From IMG/VR virus record IMGVR_UViG_3300025401_000034, positions 1-55,468 of that record: DNA of 55,468 bases. One strand, given 5' to 3'. A program made the translations under genes and the position numbers. The notes under the pieces are model-generated. The model made no database searches. It saw only the letters and a program-made list of their open reading frames with translations, and was not told the origin of the DNA. Positions 42,103 through 47,659 of the stretch are shown here, piece by piece (within the stretch, counting starts at the first letter, position 1; each line of letters opens with the position of its first letter). The DNA comes from a virus.

Positions 42103-42696
42103 TTACTTGTTGTTGCGTTGGTCGTATTCGTATAACTTCTCCTTTCGTTTTTGTTGGGTAAATCTATATTGCTCTTGCAAAACCGCCAAGTGGGCAAGGC
42201 GCTGTTGTATTAAATCTTGTCTTTCTTGTTCGCTGTTCCACTTGGTCTGTCTTGTTTGCTTGATGGGGCAGGTTTCTGTCCGTCTTTTGTATGCTGAGTA
42301 GGTGCTCTTGGCTCGGTTTACTTCTTTATCTAGGCTTGCCTTGAGTTCGGCTCGCTCCTTGCCTTTCTCTTTTTGCCACCTCTCTTTCATGTGGCGGGAT
42401 CTTGTTTTGTTGATTGCTTGGCGTTTCTCCTCTATCAGGGCTTCCCCCAGCTTCTCGTTTATGCGTTTGTTTGTGATCTTGTTGCGTAGTTGCTTGAGGG
42501 TGAGCTTTGCCCTCGGCTTGCGTTTTGGCTGGCAGTTTTTGCACAGAGAGCTGATGACCGTAGTTCCTGTTTCTACTCTCCTATTTAGGGCTTTGCTGTA
42601 TTCTTCGGCAGTCATGCGTCTTTTAAATTCATTTCGCTCCTTAGTTTCCCCGCATTTTTTGCAGGTGAGTTGTTCGTGTTTGGTTAGTTTTTTCAT
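42103..42696 (-). CDS. Zinc-finger, basic coiled-coil protein
   Basis: A 197-residue very basic protein. The N-terminal C-x2-C...C-x2-C ribbon (CKKCG, LCKNC; residues about 11-54) resembles the ribbons attached to phage HNH nucleases, but no HNH core follows; the rest is a Lys/Arg/Glu/Gln-rich helix. I chose ATG 42696 because GGAG lies eight bases upstream; a TTG at 42708 is possible but unlikely. One GGACAG palindrome lies in its leader and another within its coding sequence. Confidence 0.65.
   Translation of the reverse strand: MKKLTKHEQLTCKKCGETKERNEFKRRMTAEEYSKALNRRVETGTTVISSLCKNCQPKRKPRAKLTLKQLRNKITNKRINEKLGEALIEEKRQAINKTRSRHMKERWQKEKGKERAELKASLDKEVNRAKSTYSAYKRRTETCPIKQTRQTKWNSEQERQDLIQQRLAHLAVLQEQYRFTQQKRKEKLYEYDQRNNK
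42266..42281. repeat. GGACAG-N4-CTGTCC palindrome, copy 2 (imperfect)
   Basis: One arm is GGGCAG, so this copy has one mismatch. It is inside the coding sequence of the zinc-finger/coiled-coil protein, encoding part of RTETCP. Confidence 0.65.
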
Positions 42697-42713
42697 ACGA
42701 TTCTCCAATGTTC

Positions 42714-42729
42714 GGACAGGTTTCTGTCC
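42714..42729. repeat. GGACAG-N4-CTGTCC palindrome, copy 3
   Basis: Perfect arms with a GTTT centre. It lies 17 bases upstream of the chosen ATG of the zinc-finger protein gene and 14 bases downstream of a leftward TATACT, so it would be at the extreme 5' end of the transcript. Confidence 0.8.
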
Positions 42730-42743
42730 CGTTTAGCCATAAA

Positions 42744-42749
42744 AGTATA
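42744..42749 (-). promoter_or_regulatory. Candidate leftward -10 element (TATACT)
   Basis: TATACT on the minus strand, 48 bases upstream of the zinc-finger protein ATG. The -35 is not consensus. A second TATACT lies 66 bases further upstream. The call rests on recurrence of TATACT at several module starts. Confidence 0.35.
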
Positions 42750-43041
42750 CTAATGTCCACTTGGCAGACCTATGTTGTCCACAGTAGTTGTCAGGTGTTT
42801 GAGCCTTATAGTATACAGGGTTGTCCCACTTCCATCACACATGTCTACGCAATTCCAGCAATTTAAGGACTAAGAAAGTAAGACACAAAAGAAAGAGTCC
42901 ACTTATTTACCCTTATATATATATATTTAGAATTTAGTATTTATATATATAGGTGTGTTGGGAATGTGGTAGACGCACATAGGATAAAGGGTTGCGGGCG
43001 TCAAGGTAGTGTCCACATGCTAAATAAACTAGACAATTACC

Positions 43042-43064
43042 ATATGCACAATAAGCGTGCATAT
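43042..43064. repeat. 8-bp inverted repeat
   Basis: ATATGCAC and GTGCATAT flank a 7-base spacer. Perfect arms and intergenic location suggest an operator or a small RNA hairpin near the 3' end of the gene at 43108. Confidence 0.5.
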
Positions 43065-43076
43065 CCTAGATAAACG

Positions 43077-43092
43077 GGACAGAAACCTGTCC
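43077..43092. repeat. GGACAG-N4-CTGTCC palindrome, copy 4
   Basis: Perfect arms with an AAAC centre and an extra flanking G/C pair. It lies 15 bases beyond the stop of the leftward gene at 43108-43383, so it could form a 3' hairpin, though no U-run follows. Confidence 0.8.
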
Positions 43093-43107
43093 CAAACATA
43101 CCTCTAA

Positions 43108-43383
43108 TCAAAGCCAAACGAAGCTAGAACGAGCTAACTCATCTGAGGTAATGATGCACCAGCCACTATCTTGCCCGTCTTGTTTAACGAGCTTACGATA
43201 GGCTTGCGTAGCCCTTGCTAAAGAGGTGAAGTCGTGGGGCTTATTGCCTTTGAACTTAATCTCGCCTACTTCACCGTTCCGCTTGCGGACTACGACCCAT
43301 ACATTAGAACGATTGCCTGTGGCTTTGCCTGATACCATGAGTTGGAGGTATGTGGTGTTTGGGTGTAATTGGATTGATTTCAT
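43108..43383 (-). CDS. Small hypothetical protein
   Basis: A 91-residue alpha-beta protein (TTYLQLMVSGKATGNRSNVW, VVVRKRNGEVGEIKF) with a basic middle. A TAAGGAGCATGAC ribosome context precedes the ATG. It lies downstream of the small HTH-like gene in the leftward operon. No family recognised. Confidence 0.6.
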   Translation of the reverse strand: MKSIQLHPNTTYLQLMVSGKATGNRSNVWVVVRKRNGEVGEIKFKGNKPHDFTSLARATQAYRKLVKQDGQDSGWCIITSDELARSSFVWL

Positions 43384-43393
43384 GTCATGCTCC

Positions 43394-43537
43394 TTAGTTG
43401 GTTGGGGTTATGTAATTACAGACTACTTCGTTTACTTCTTTCATACTGAGCTTGAGCTCACGGGATATGGCTAGGATTGTGTAGCCCTCTCGATACAAAT
43501 GGATTATGTCCATCACTAGGTCTTTCATCTTACTCAT
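43394..43537 (-). CDS. Small HTH-like protein (47 aa)
   Basis: A 47-residue protein whose centre (LYREGYTILAISRELKLSMK) looks like a transposase/resolvase-type helix-turn-helix. Its ATG overlaps the preceding stop as ATGA. It may bind DNA near its own promoter region. Too small for a full regulator, so a dimer or partner is expected. Confidence 0.55.
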   Translation of the reverse strand: MSKMKDLVMDIIHLYREGYTILAISRELKLSMKEVNEVVCNYITPTN

Positions 43538-43704
43538 TCGTATTTCCCCTGTTTGTATGAGTTAAGGTTAAAGGTCATAAACACTTCGCCCATTGTTATG
43601 GGCTTGTGGCGGTCAGGCTTGGACTTGGTGTCGGACAGAATCCTGTCCCGTTGTTCCCTGACCATTTGGCGCATGGCTAACTGCTGTGCTTTGGTTAAAT
43701 GCAT
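43534..43704 (-). CDS. Small basic hypothetical protein (56 aa)
   Basis: A 56-residue protein (MHLTKAQQLAMRQMVREQ, then DRILSDTKSKPDRH). The DRILS segment is encoded by one of the GGACAG palindromes. It is coupled to the HTH-like gene by ATGA. An AGGAGTAATC site precedes the start. Function unknown. Confidence 0.6.
   Translation of the reverse strand: MHLTKAQQLAMRQMVREQRDRILSDTKSKPDRHKPITMGEVFMTFNLNSYKQGKYE
43633..43648. repeat. GGACAG-N4-CTGTCC palindrome, copy 5
   Basis: Perfect arms with an AATC centre, within the 56-residue gene. The in-frame product is DRILS, the same peptide and same frame as copy 6 in the neighbouring gene. Confidence 0.8.
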
Positions 43705-43752
43705 GATTACTCCTGTGGTTTGACATTAAATTAAACTGCGTAGAAGCCACGC

Positions 43753-44193
43753 TTACTTGACGATACGCATGAACTTGGCTTGCTCGGCTTTACTCAACTG
43801 CTCAAACAACTCGATAACCTTGTCAAGAGATACTTTGGTTTGCTTAAAGGCTTTTGGCATATCTTCAGGTCTGACAATGTGATACGAGAACTTCGAATTG
43901 GCTCGCTTGTAGGCTTTCTGTTGCTCGCTTGTTCGCTTATCTCGTGGAAGGGACAGAATTCTGTCCGCTTCCTTACTTGATACACCTAGATTGCCCATGA
44001 GGTATTGGTGTTGCCACTCGTGCAACCATTCCTTGCGAGCTTCAGGGCTTTCGGTTAGGTATTGCTTATGCCATATGATTGACTCGTCAAGTGTCAAGCG
44101 GTCTTGCTGTCCGATACCAAAAGCGAACTGGTCATATGTGATTGCCTCGTTTGTTTTAGCGTTGAGGTATGTGCCTTTAACTATTGTTGCCAT
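43753..44193 (-). CDS. Hypothetical protein, first gene of the leftward operon
   Basis: A 146-residue protein. The region KEWLHEWQHQYLMGNLGVSS carries an H-x-x-x-H pattern without a recognised catalytic frame. A basic middle is followed by a C-terminal helix (LDKVIELFEQLSKAEQAKFM). A GGAGCATTACATC ribosome context precedes the ATG. As first leftward gene next to the control region it is probably made early. Family unknown. Confidence 0.6.
   Translation of the reverse strand: MATIVKGTYLNAKTNEAITYDQFAFGIGQQDRLTLDESIIWHKQYLTESPEARKEWLHEWQHQYLMGNLGVSSKEADRILSLPRDKRTSEQQKAYKRANSKFSYHIVRPEDMPKAFKQTKVSLDKVIELFEQLSKAEQAKFMRIVK
43951..43966. repeat. GGACAG-N4-CTGTCC palindrome, copy 6 (perfect 16-bp)
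   Basis: GGACAGAATTCTGTCC is a perfect 16-bp palindrome within the 146-residue gene. It encodes DRILS in the gene's frame. Confidence 0.85.
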
Positions 44194-44242
44194 GATGTAA
44201 TGCTCCTATAAAAGAACCTAGCTAATCGGCTAGGCAACGATT

Positions 44243-44258
44243 GGACAGCAATCTGTCC
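44243..44258. repeat. GGACAG-N4-CTGTCC palindrome, copy 7
   Basis: Perfect arms with a CAAT centre. It lies 50 bases upstream of the first leftward gene and eight bases beyond a leftward TATACT hexamer (44272-44267), again placing it at a transcript 5' end. Confidence 0.8.
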
Positions 44259-44266
44259 ATGTAAAC

Positions 44267-44272
44267 AGTATA
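44267..44272 (-). promoter_or_regulatory. Candidate leftward -10 element for the early operon
   Basis: TATACT on the minus strand upstream of the first leftward gene. No good -35 stands 16-18 bases away, so the assignment rests on the hexamer, position and the palindrome just downstream, as at 42744. Confidence 0.35.
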
Positions 44273-44484
44273 GGTCTAGGGTCAATTCCCCCCTTCGTCA
44301 TGGCTATATGGCGACCCCACTAGGGGGGTATCCAGCCGTTTGGTGGGAGTGGTGACATGGTCACTAGATCATTGTTCCTTAGCCGCACAGCTAAAAAATG
44401 TCAAAAGTTGTAAAATTTTCTATAAAAATCAAGGGGTTACATGTCTAATATTTGACCAAACATGTGACATCGCGCCCCACAAAA

Positions 44485-44531
44485 TGATACCTATAGGTGT
44501 AAAACCCAGCGCCCAATTGATACCCATAGGT
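44485..44531. repeat. Direct repeat TGATACC[T/C]ATAGGT, two copies
   Basis: The copies start at 44485 and 44518, 33 bases apart. Each is partly palindromic (ACC-x-ATAGGT). They may bind a dimeric protein on one DNA face (about three helical turns). Confidence 0.55.
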
Positions 44532-44538
44532 ATTAAAA

Positions 44539-44588
44539 GACTCATTAATAAGGCTTTAAGGTAGTTAAGGACTCTTTAATAAGTCTTT
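44539..44588. repeat. Direct repeat of about 19 bp, two copies
   Basis: GACTCxTTAATAAGxCTTT occurs at 44539 and 44570, 31 bases apart, with two mismatches. AT-rich repeats at this place could assist strand opening or protein binding. Confidence 0.5.
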
Positions 44589-44653
44589 TTCGCTAGCCGG
44601 TTAACAAAAATCTGTGGTGTAGGAACCACATAGCACACCTAAACCAATCCTAT

Positions 44654-44720
44654 ATGTATAAAAAACCGCAAAAAGTGTACATAACAGAAAAACATGTATA
44701 AAAAACCGCAAAAAATGTAC
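44654..44720. repeat. 27-bp direct repeat, two copies 40 bp apart
   Basis: The copies at 44654-44680 and 44694-44720 differ at one base. Each starts ATGTATA, has the core AAAAAACCGCAAAAA and ends TGTAC, so the ends are partly inverted. The 40-bp period is near four helical turns, typical for cooperative protein binding. Confidence 0.75.
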
Positions 44721-44767
44721 ACATCCCCAGTTTCCCAGTAAAACTAAAATCGGCAATAAGTACCTAA

Positions 44768-44786
44768 AGGTTCCAAAAAGGAACCT
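44768..44786. repeat. Inverted repeat AGGTTCC-A5-GGAACCT
   Basis: A perfect 7-bp stem with a five-A loop directly before the iteron-like repeats. It could form a cruciform or bind a dimeric protein. Confidence 0.55.
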
Positions 44787-44790
44787 ACAA

Positions 44791-44865
44791 AACTTTACAA
44801 TCCCAGCAGTTTAACTTTACAACCCCTTCAGTTTAACTTTACAATCCCGCGCCAAAACTTTACAA
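44791..44865. repeat. Iteron-like array, four AACTTTACAA repeats
   Basis: AACTTTACAA starts at 44791, 44813, 44835 and 44856, a period of 22, 22 and 21 bases. The first two units match in 19 of 22 positions, including a CAGTTT tail; CCC follows the core in the first three units. Regular two-turn spacing is characteristic of initiator-protein iterons or a multi-site operator. The last unit ends 18 bases before the -35 of a rightward promoter. Confidence 0.75.
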
Positions 44866-44881
44866 AAAATCCCCAGACAAA

Positions 44882-44896
44882 TGTTGCACTGCAACA
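44882..44896. promoter_or_regulatory. Operator-like palindrome over the -35
   Basis: TGTTGCA-C-TGCAACA is a perfect 7-bp inverted repeat with a one-base centre. It covers the TTGCAC -35 hexamer, so a bound dimer would block RNA polymerase. The regulator is not identified. Confidence 0.6.
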
Positions 44897-44912
44897 AAAT
44901 GTATCGTATACT
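44884..44912 (+). promoter_or_regulatory. Rightward sigma-70-type promoter
   Basis: TTGCAC (44884-44889), a 17-base spacer, and TATACT (44907-44912). Start of transcription is expected near 44919, giving a leader of about 47 bases to the 42-residue gene at 44966. Spacing and both hexamers fit a sigma-70 promoter well. Confidence 0.65.
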
Positions 44913-44965
44913 ACACAAAATCCCAGAAACGTACAGTATGGGAAACAACCTAGAAAGGAAACACC

Positions 44966-45094
44966 ATGTTTGATTTTTATAAAGAGTGGGACAAAGCCTA
45001 CGCCAAAGCCCAAGAAGTAACTGAGCAAGTAAAGCAGGTAAACGAGTTCTGGATCAACGCCGTGATCTCTAGCCTCAAGCAACTAACCAAGTAA
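44966..45094 (+). CDS. Small helical protein of the rightward promoter (42 aa)
   Basis: A 42-residue helical protein (MFDFYKEWDKAYAKAQ, then EQVKQVNEFWINAVI). AAAGGA lies eight bases before the ATG, downstream of a good promoter. The product could be a small regulator of the adjacent origin/operator, but no family is recognised. Confidence 0.6.
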   Translation: MFDFYKEWDKAYAKAQEVTEQVKQVNEFWINAVISSLKQLTK

Positions 45095-45102
45095 AAAAAA
45101 AA

Positions 45103-45127
45103 CCCCCGGGCGTTTTAAGTCCGGGGG
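45103..45127 (-). terminator. GC-rich hairpin, terminator for leftward RNA
   Basis: CCCCCGG and CCGGGGG form a perfect 7-bp stem with an 11-base loop. The plus strand has ten A before the stem, so leftward RNA would read hairpin then U10, a strong intrinsic terminator. Rightward RNA has no U-run after the stem. This is odd because no leftward gene lies just to the right. Confidence 0.65.
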
Positions 45128-45221
45128 CCAAACCATCACATCAAAGGAGTTTCACGTATAGCCCAAACGAAGGAGGAAAAGCTACACGCAAAAGAAGTAT
45201 ACACTAAAAATAAAACTGTTG

Positions 45222-45227
45222 TATACT
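45222..45227 (+). promoter_or_regulatory. Candidate -10 (TATACT) before terminase
   Basis: TATACT lies 44 bases upstream of the terminase small subunit start. A fitting -35 is not evident, so the call is weak. A related GTATACACT stands 25 bases upstream. Confidence 0.3.
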
Positions 45228-45270
45228 GCCAACATTCGCTCACCCCAGCGCAACCAAGGAGGTAGTTAGT

Positions 45271-45891
45271 TTGCTTTTAGAGCATTTAGTTTCAGCCGAC
45301 TTTGCTGACTTCACCCCAGAGATTACTCCGGGTGCGGGAGACTTTGCCCCATTAGAAGACTTAACTGCCCCCCAAACCCTTGGCGCCCAAAAACAAACAG
45401 CCGAGTGGTTAAACCAGTTTGCCGACGAGGAAGAAGAAGCACAAATCCTCTCTAACGCGCAAGAACAACAAGTGGCCAACGCATTCGCGGCCCTAGCTAC
45501 AAATTCCCCAGACGCAAAGAACCAACTACTCAATCTACAGGTCCCAGAAGAAATCGTAAGTGCCGTGGCTATGGTCAGCGGCTATCAGTGGGAGTTTGTA
45601 AAGCAGGCTAACGAGTTGCGCTCAATGAGTGTGGCCAAAATCGTAAAAGAAACTGAGCATCCGGATGCACGCATCAGATTAAAAGCGCTGGAGTTGCTGG
45701 GTAAAGTAACTGAGGTTGCCTTGTTTACAGACCGAGTTGAGGTTAAAAGTGCTGAAGTTTCCGACGAAGAGCTGGAAAAACGAATCCGCGAGAAGTTAAG
45801 CCGCTATATGGGCAAGGTTGACGTGGTAGAAGTTGATGAGATCGTGGAAACAAAAACTACAGCGCCTGAATACAAGCGCGACGACGAATGA
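45271..45891 (+). CDS. Terminase small subunit (candidate)
   Basis: A 206-residue acidic protein with a helical core (VAMVSGYQWEFVKQANELRS, KETEHPDARIRLKALELLGK) and a charged C-terminus. The start is TTG with a near-perfect AAGGAGGT seven bases upstream. It directly precedes the large terminase and overlaps it by ATGA, which is the main basis for the call. Small subunits recognise phage DNA and deliver it to the motor. Confidence 0.7.
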   Translation: MLLEHLVSADFADFTPEITPGAGDFAPLEDLTAPQTLGAQKQTAEWLNQFADEEEEAQILSNAQEQQVANAFAALATNSPDAKNQLLNLQVPEEIVSAVAMVSGYQWEFVKQANELRSMSVAKIVKETEHPDARIRLKALELLGKVTEVALFTDRVEVKSAEVSDEELEKRIREKLSRYMGKVDVVEVDEIVETKTTAPEYKRDDE

Positions 45892-47420
45892 AACTAGACT
45901 TTCTAACCCCAGAAGAGGCTCTTGCTGCGCAACTAGCGCTAAAAGACATGAGCACGGAAGAAAAGTTAGCGTTTTTAGCAGATTTAGAAGAACAAGAACA
46001 TCGCACGCACCTCAATCGTGCACAGAATCAACCCCTAGAGTTTGCAAAAGCAGTGTACCCAGGCTTTAAGATAGGGCCCCAGCACCGCAAATTAGCTAAA
46101 ATCTTCCAAGATGTGGTCGAGGGCAAGAAGAAACGGGTCATTATTAATATTGCACCACGTATGGGCAAGTCCGAGTTTTCGTCCTATCTGTTTCCGGCAT
46201 ACTTTCTAGGTCAGTACCCCGAGAAGAAAATCATTATGGCCACGCATACCGCGGGCCTCTCGGAAGACTTTGGACGGAGAGTGAGGAATTTAATTGATTC
46301 GGATGAATACAAGGCAGTGTTCCCAGGAACAGTCGTCGCCGACGACCAAAAAGCTGCGGGTAAGTGGAGTACAAGTGCTGGTGGCCAGTATTATGCTGCT
46401 GGTGTGGGGGGCGCCTTGGCAGGACGAGGCGCTGATCTGTTTGTTATTGACGACCCTCATTCTGAACAGGACATGAAAGCGAACTCCAGGCTAGCGTTTG
46501 ATACTGCTTGGAGTTGGTTTCAAACTGGTCCGCTGCAACGGTTAATGCCAGGAGGTGCGATCATTGTGATCATGACTCGCTGGAGTCTGCTAGACCTAAC
46601 AGGTCGAATAATCGACTACAACATAAAAAACCCCCACACTACCCCATGGGAAATTGTGGAACTACCAGCGATCCTTAACGAGGATACCGAACAAGAAAAG
46701 TCCTTGTGGCCAGAACAGTGGCCGCTTGAAACGCTTAAAGCTACAAAAGCAGTACTAGATCCCCGTTACTGGAACGCCCAGTACATGCAGAACCCCACCA
46801 GCGACATGAGCGCTATCATTGGTCGAAAAGACTGGATGATGTGGGAAAAAGACGAGCCACCTCAGGTAGAGTACATAATTCAGTCTTGGGATACAGCGTT
46901 TGAAACAAAGACAACATCTGACTACTCCGCATGCACAACATGGGGAGTTTGGTATAACGAGGAAGATGGGAATAGCCCAAACCTAATACTGCTCGACGCA
47001 TTTAAAGACCGGATGGCGTTCCCAGAACTAAAAGCTACCGCGCTAAAGCATTACAAAGAATGGCAACCAGATGCGTTCATTGTGGAGAAAAAAGCTTCGG
47101 GAGCCCCGCTAATTCAAGAACTTAGGATGATGGGCATACCAGTCCAAGAGACAAACCCGTCGCGCGGTAATGACAAGATGGTTCGATTAAATGCGGTATC
47201 TGATTTATTTTCCAGCGGTAAAGTCTGGGCTCCAGATAGGCGGTGGGCCCGCGACGTAATAGAAGAATTGGCGGCGTTCCCGGTTGGCGAGCATGATGAC
47301 TATGTGGATACGACAACCCAAGCGCTTATGCGCTACCGCCAGGGCGGGTTTATTAGTTTAGACTCCGACGAGAAAGACGACCTGCAGTACAAATACAGAC
47401 GGAAGGCGGCGTACTACTGA
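45888..47420 (+). CDS. terL: Terminase large subunit
   Basis: A 510-residue DNA-packaging motor. The ATPase part has Walker A APRMGKS (89-95), Walker B LFVIDD (184-189) and coupling motif MTRWS (229-233). The RNase H-like nuclease part has SWDTAF (Asp335), FIVEKK (Glu400) and GEHDDYVD (Asp470-474). Length and motifs are those of full TerL. It overlaps the small-subunit gene by ATGA and the next gene by one base. Confidence 0.95.
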   Translation: MKLDFLTPEEALAAQLALKDMSTEEKLAFLADLEEQEHRTHLNRAQNQPLEFAKAVYPGFKIGPQHRKLAKIFQDVVEGKKKRVIINIAPRMGKSEFSSYLFPAYFLGQYPEKKIIMATHTAGLSEDFGRRVRNLIDSDEYKAVFPGTVVADDQKAAGKWSTSAGGQYYAAGVGGALAGRGADLFVIDDPHSEQDMKANSRLAFDTAWSWFQTGPLQRLMPGGAIIVIMTRWSLLDLTGRIIDYNIKNPHTTPWEIVELPAILNEDTEQEKSLWPEQWPLETLKATKAVLDPRYWNAQYMQNPTSDMSAIIGRKDWMMWEKDEPPQVEYIIQSWDTAFETKTTSDYSACTTWGVWYNEEDGNSPNLILLDAFKDRMAFPELKATALKHYKEWQPDAFIVEKKASGAPLIQELRMMGIPVQETNPSRGNDKMVRLNAVSDLFSSGKVWAPDRRWARDVIEELAAFPVGEHDDYVDTTTQALMRYRQGGFISLDSDEKDDLQYKYRRKAAYY

Positions 47421-47659
47421 TGATTAAATGGCTAAAAACCTGGTGGAAAGTCAAAAAAATGTCACGCGCTATTTGGCGTCAGGTTAAAATCGAGCAACAA
47501 CGCGACTCAAAACATGCAGAGCATACCGCTGAACGGGTTAATGCGTGGCTAGAACGCAACGAATTTGGGTTAACTCGTGCTCAGTTAGAAACACATTGCG
47601 TAAGCAGAGTTGAAAGAAATCATGCAAGAAACATAGATAGGGAAATGACATGCCAGTAG
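47420..47659 (+). CDS. Small basic protein between terminase and portal
   Basis: A 79-residue basic, Trp-rich helical protein (MIKWLKTWWKVKKMSRAIW). It overlaps terminase by one base and the portal by 10 bases. Small basic packaging-associated proteins are common here, but no specific function is known. Confidence 0.55.
   Translation: MIKWLKTWWKVKKMSRAIWRQVKIEQQRDSKHAEHTAERVNAWLERNEFGLTRAQLETHCVSRVERNHARNIDREMTCQ

Larger units (their letters stand above)
42697..43107. other. Intergenic control region with AT-rich core
   Basis: This 411-base stretch carries no convincing gene. It contains an AT-rich alternating TA tract (about 42913-42952), two leftward TATACT hexamers (42749-42744 and 42815-42810) and two GGACAG palindromes. 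An 8-bp inverted repeat ATATGCAC/GTGCATAT with a 7-base spacer lies at 43042-43064. Several GTCCAC words also occur. The layout fits promoter/operator DNA for the leftward genes; -35 elements are weak, so a dedicated factor may be needed. Confidence 0.55.
44194..44965. other. Divergent control region and candidate replication origin
   Basis: The 772 bases separate the leftward early genes from the rightward genes and contain at least five repeat families, listed separately. They are a GGACAG palindrome, two TGATACCxATAGGT copies, two GACTCxTTAATAAG copies, two 27-bp repeats 40 bases apart and four iteron-like repeats. A rightward promoter follows. Short inverted repeats CCTAGC/GCTAGG (44217-44234) and GTGAC/GTCAC (44352-44364) also occur. 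The density of ordered repeats at a transcription divergence suggests origin and operator function; it is not proved. Confidence 0.6.

Noticed and set aside
42870-43060. Short leftward open frames in the intergenic region
   Set aside because: No proper ribosome site or coupling, and they run through the AT tract and inverted repeat.
39815-44258. GGACAG-N4-CTGTCC as LexA/SOS boxes
   Set aside because: SOS boxes have CTGT outside and ACAG inside (CTGT-N8-ACAG); the arms here are in the opposite order, so a LexA site does not fit.
44340-44564. Open frame of 74 codons on the plus strand in the control region
   Set aside because: No ribosome site, unusual composition, and it runs across the TGATACC repeats that better explain the sequence.
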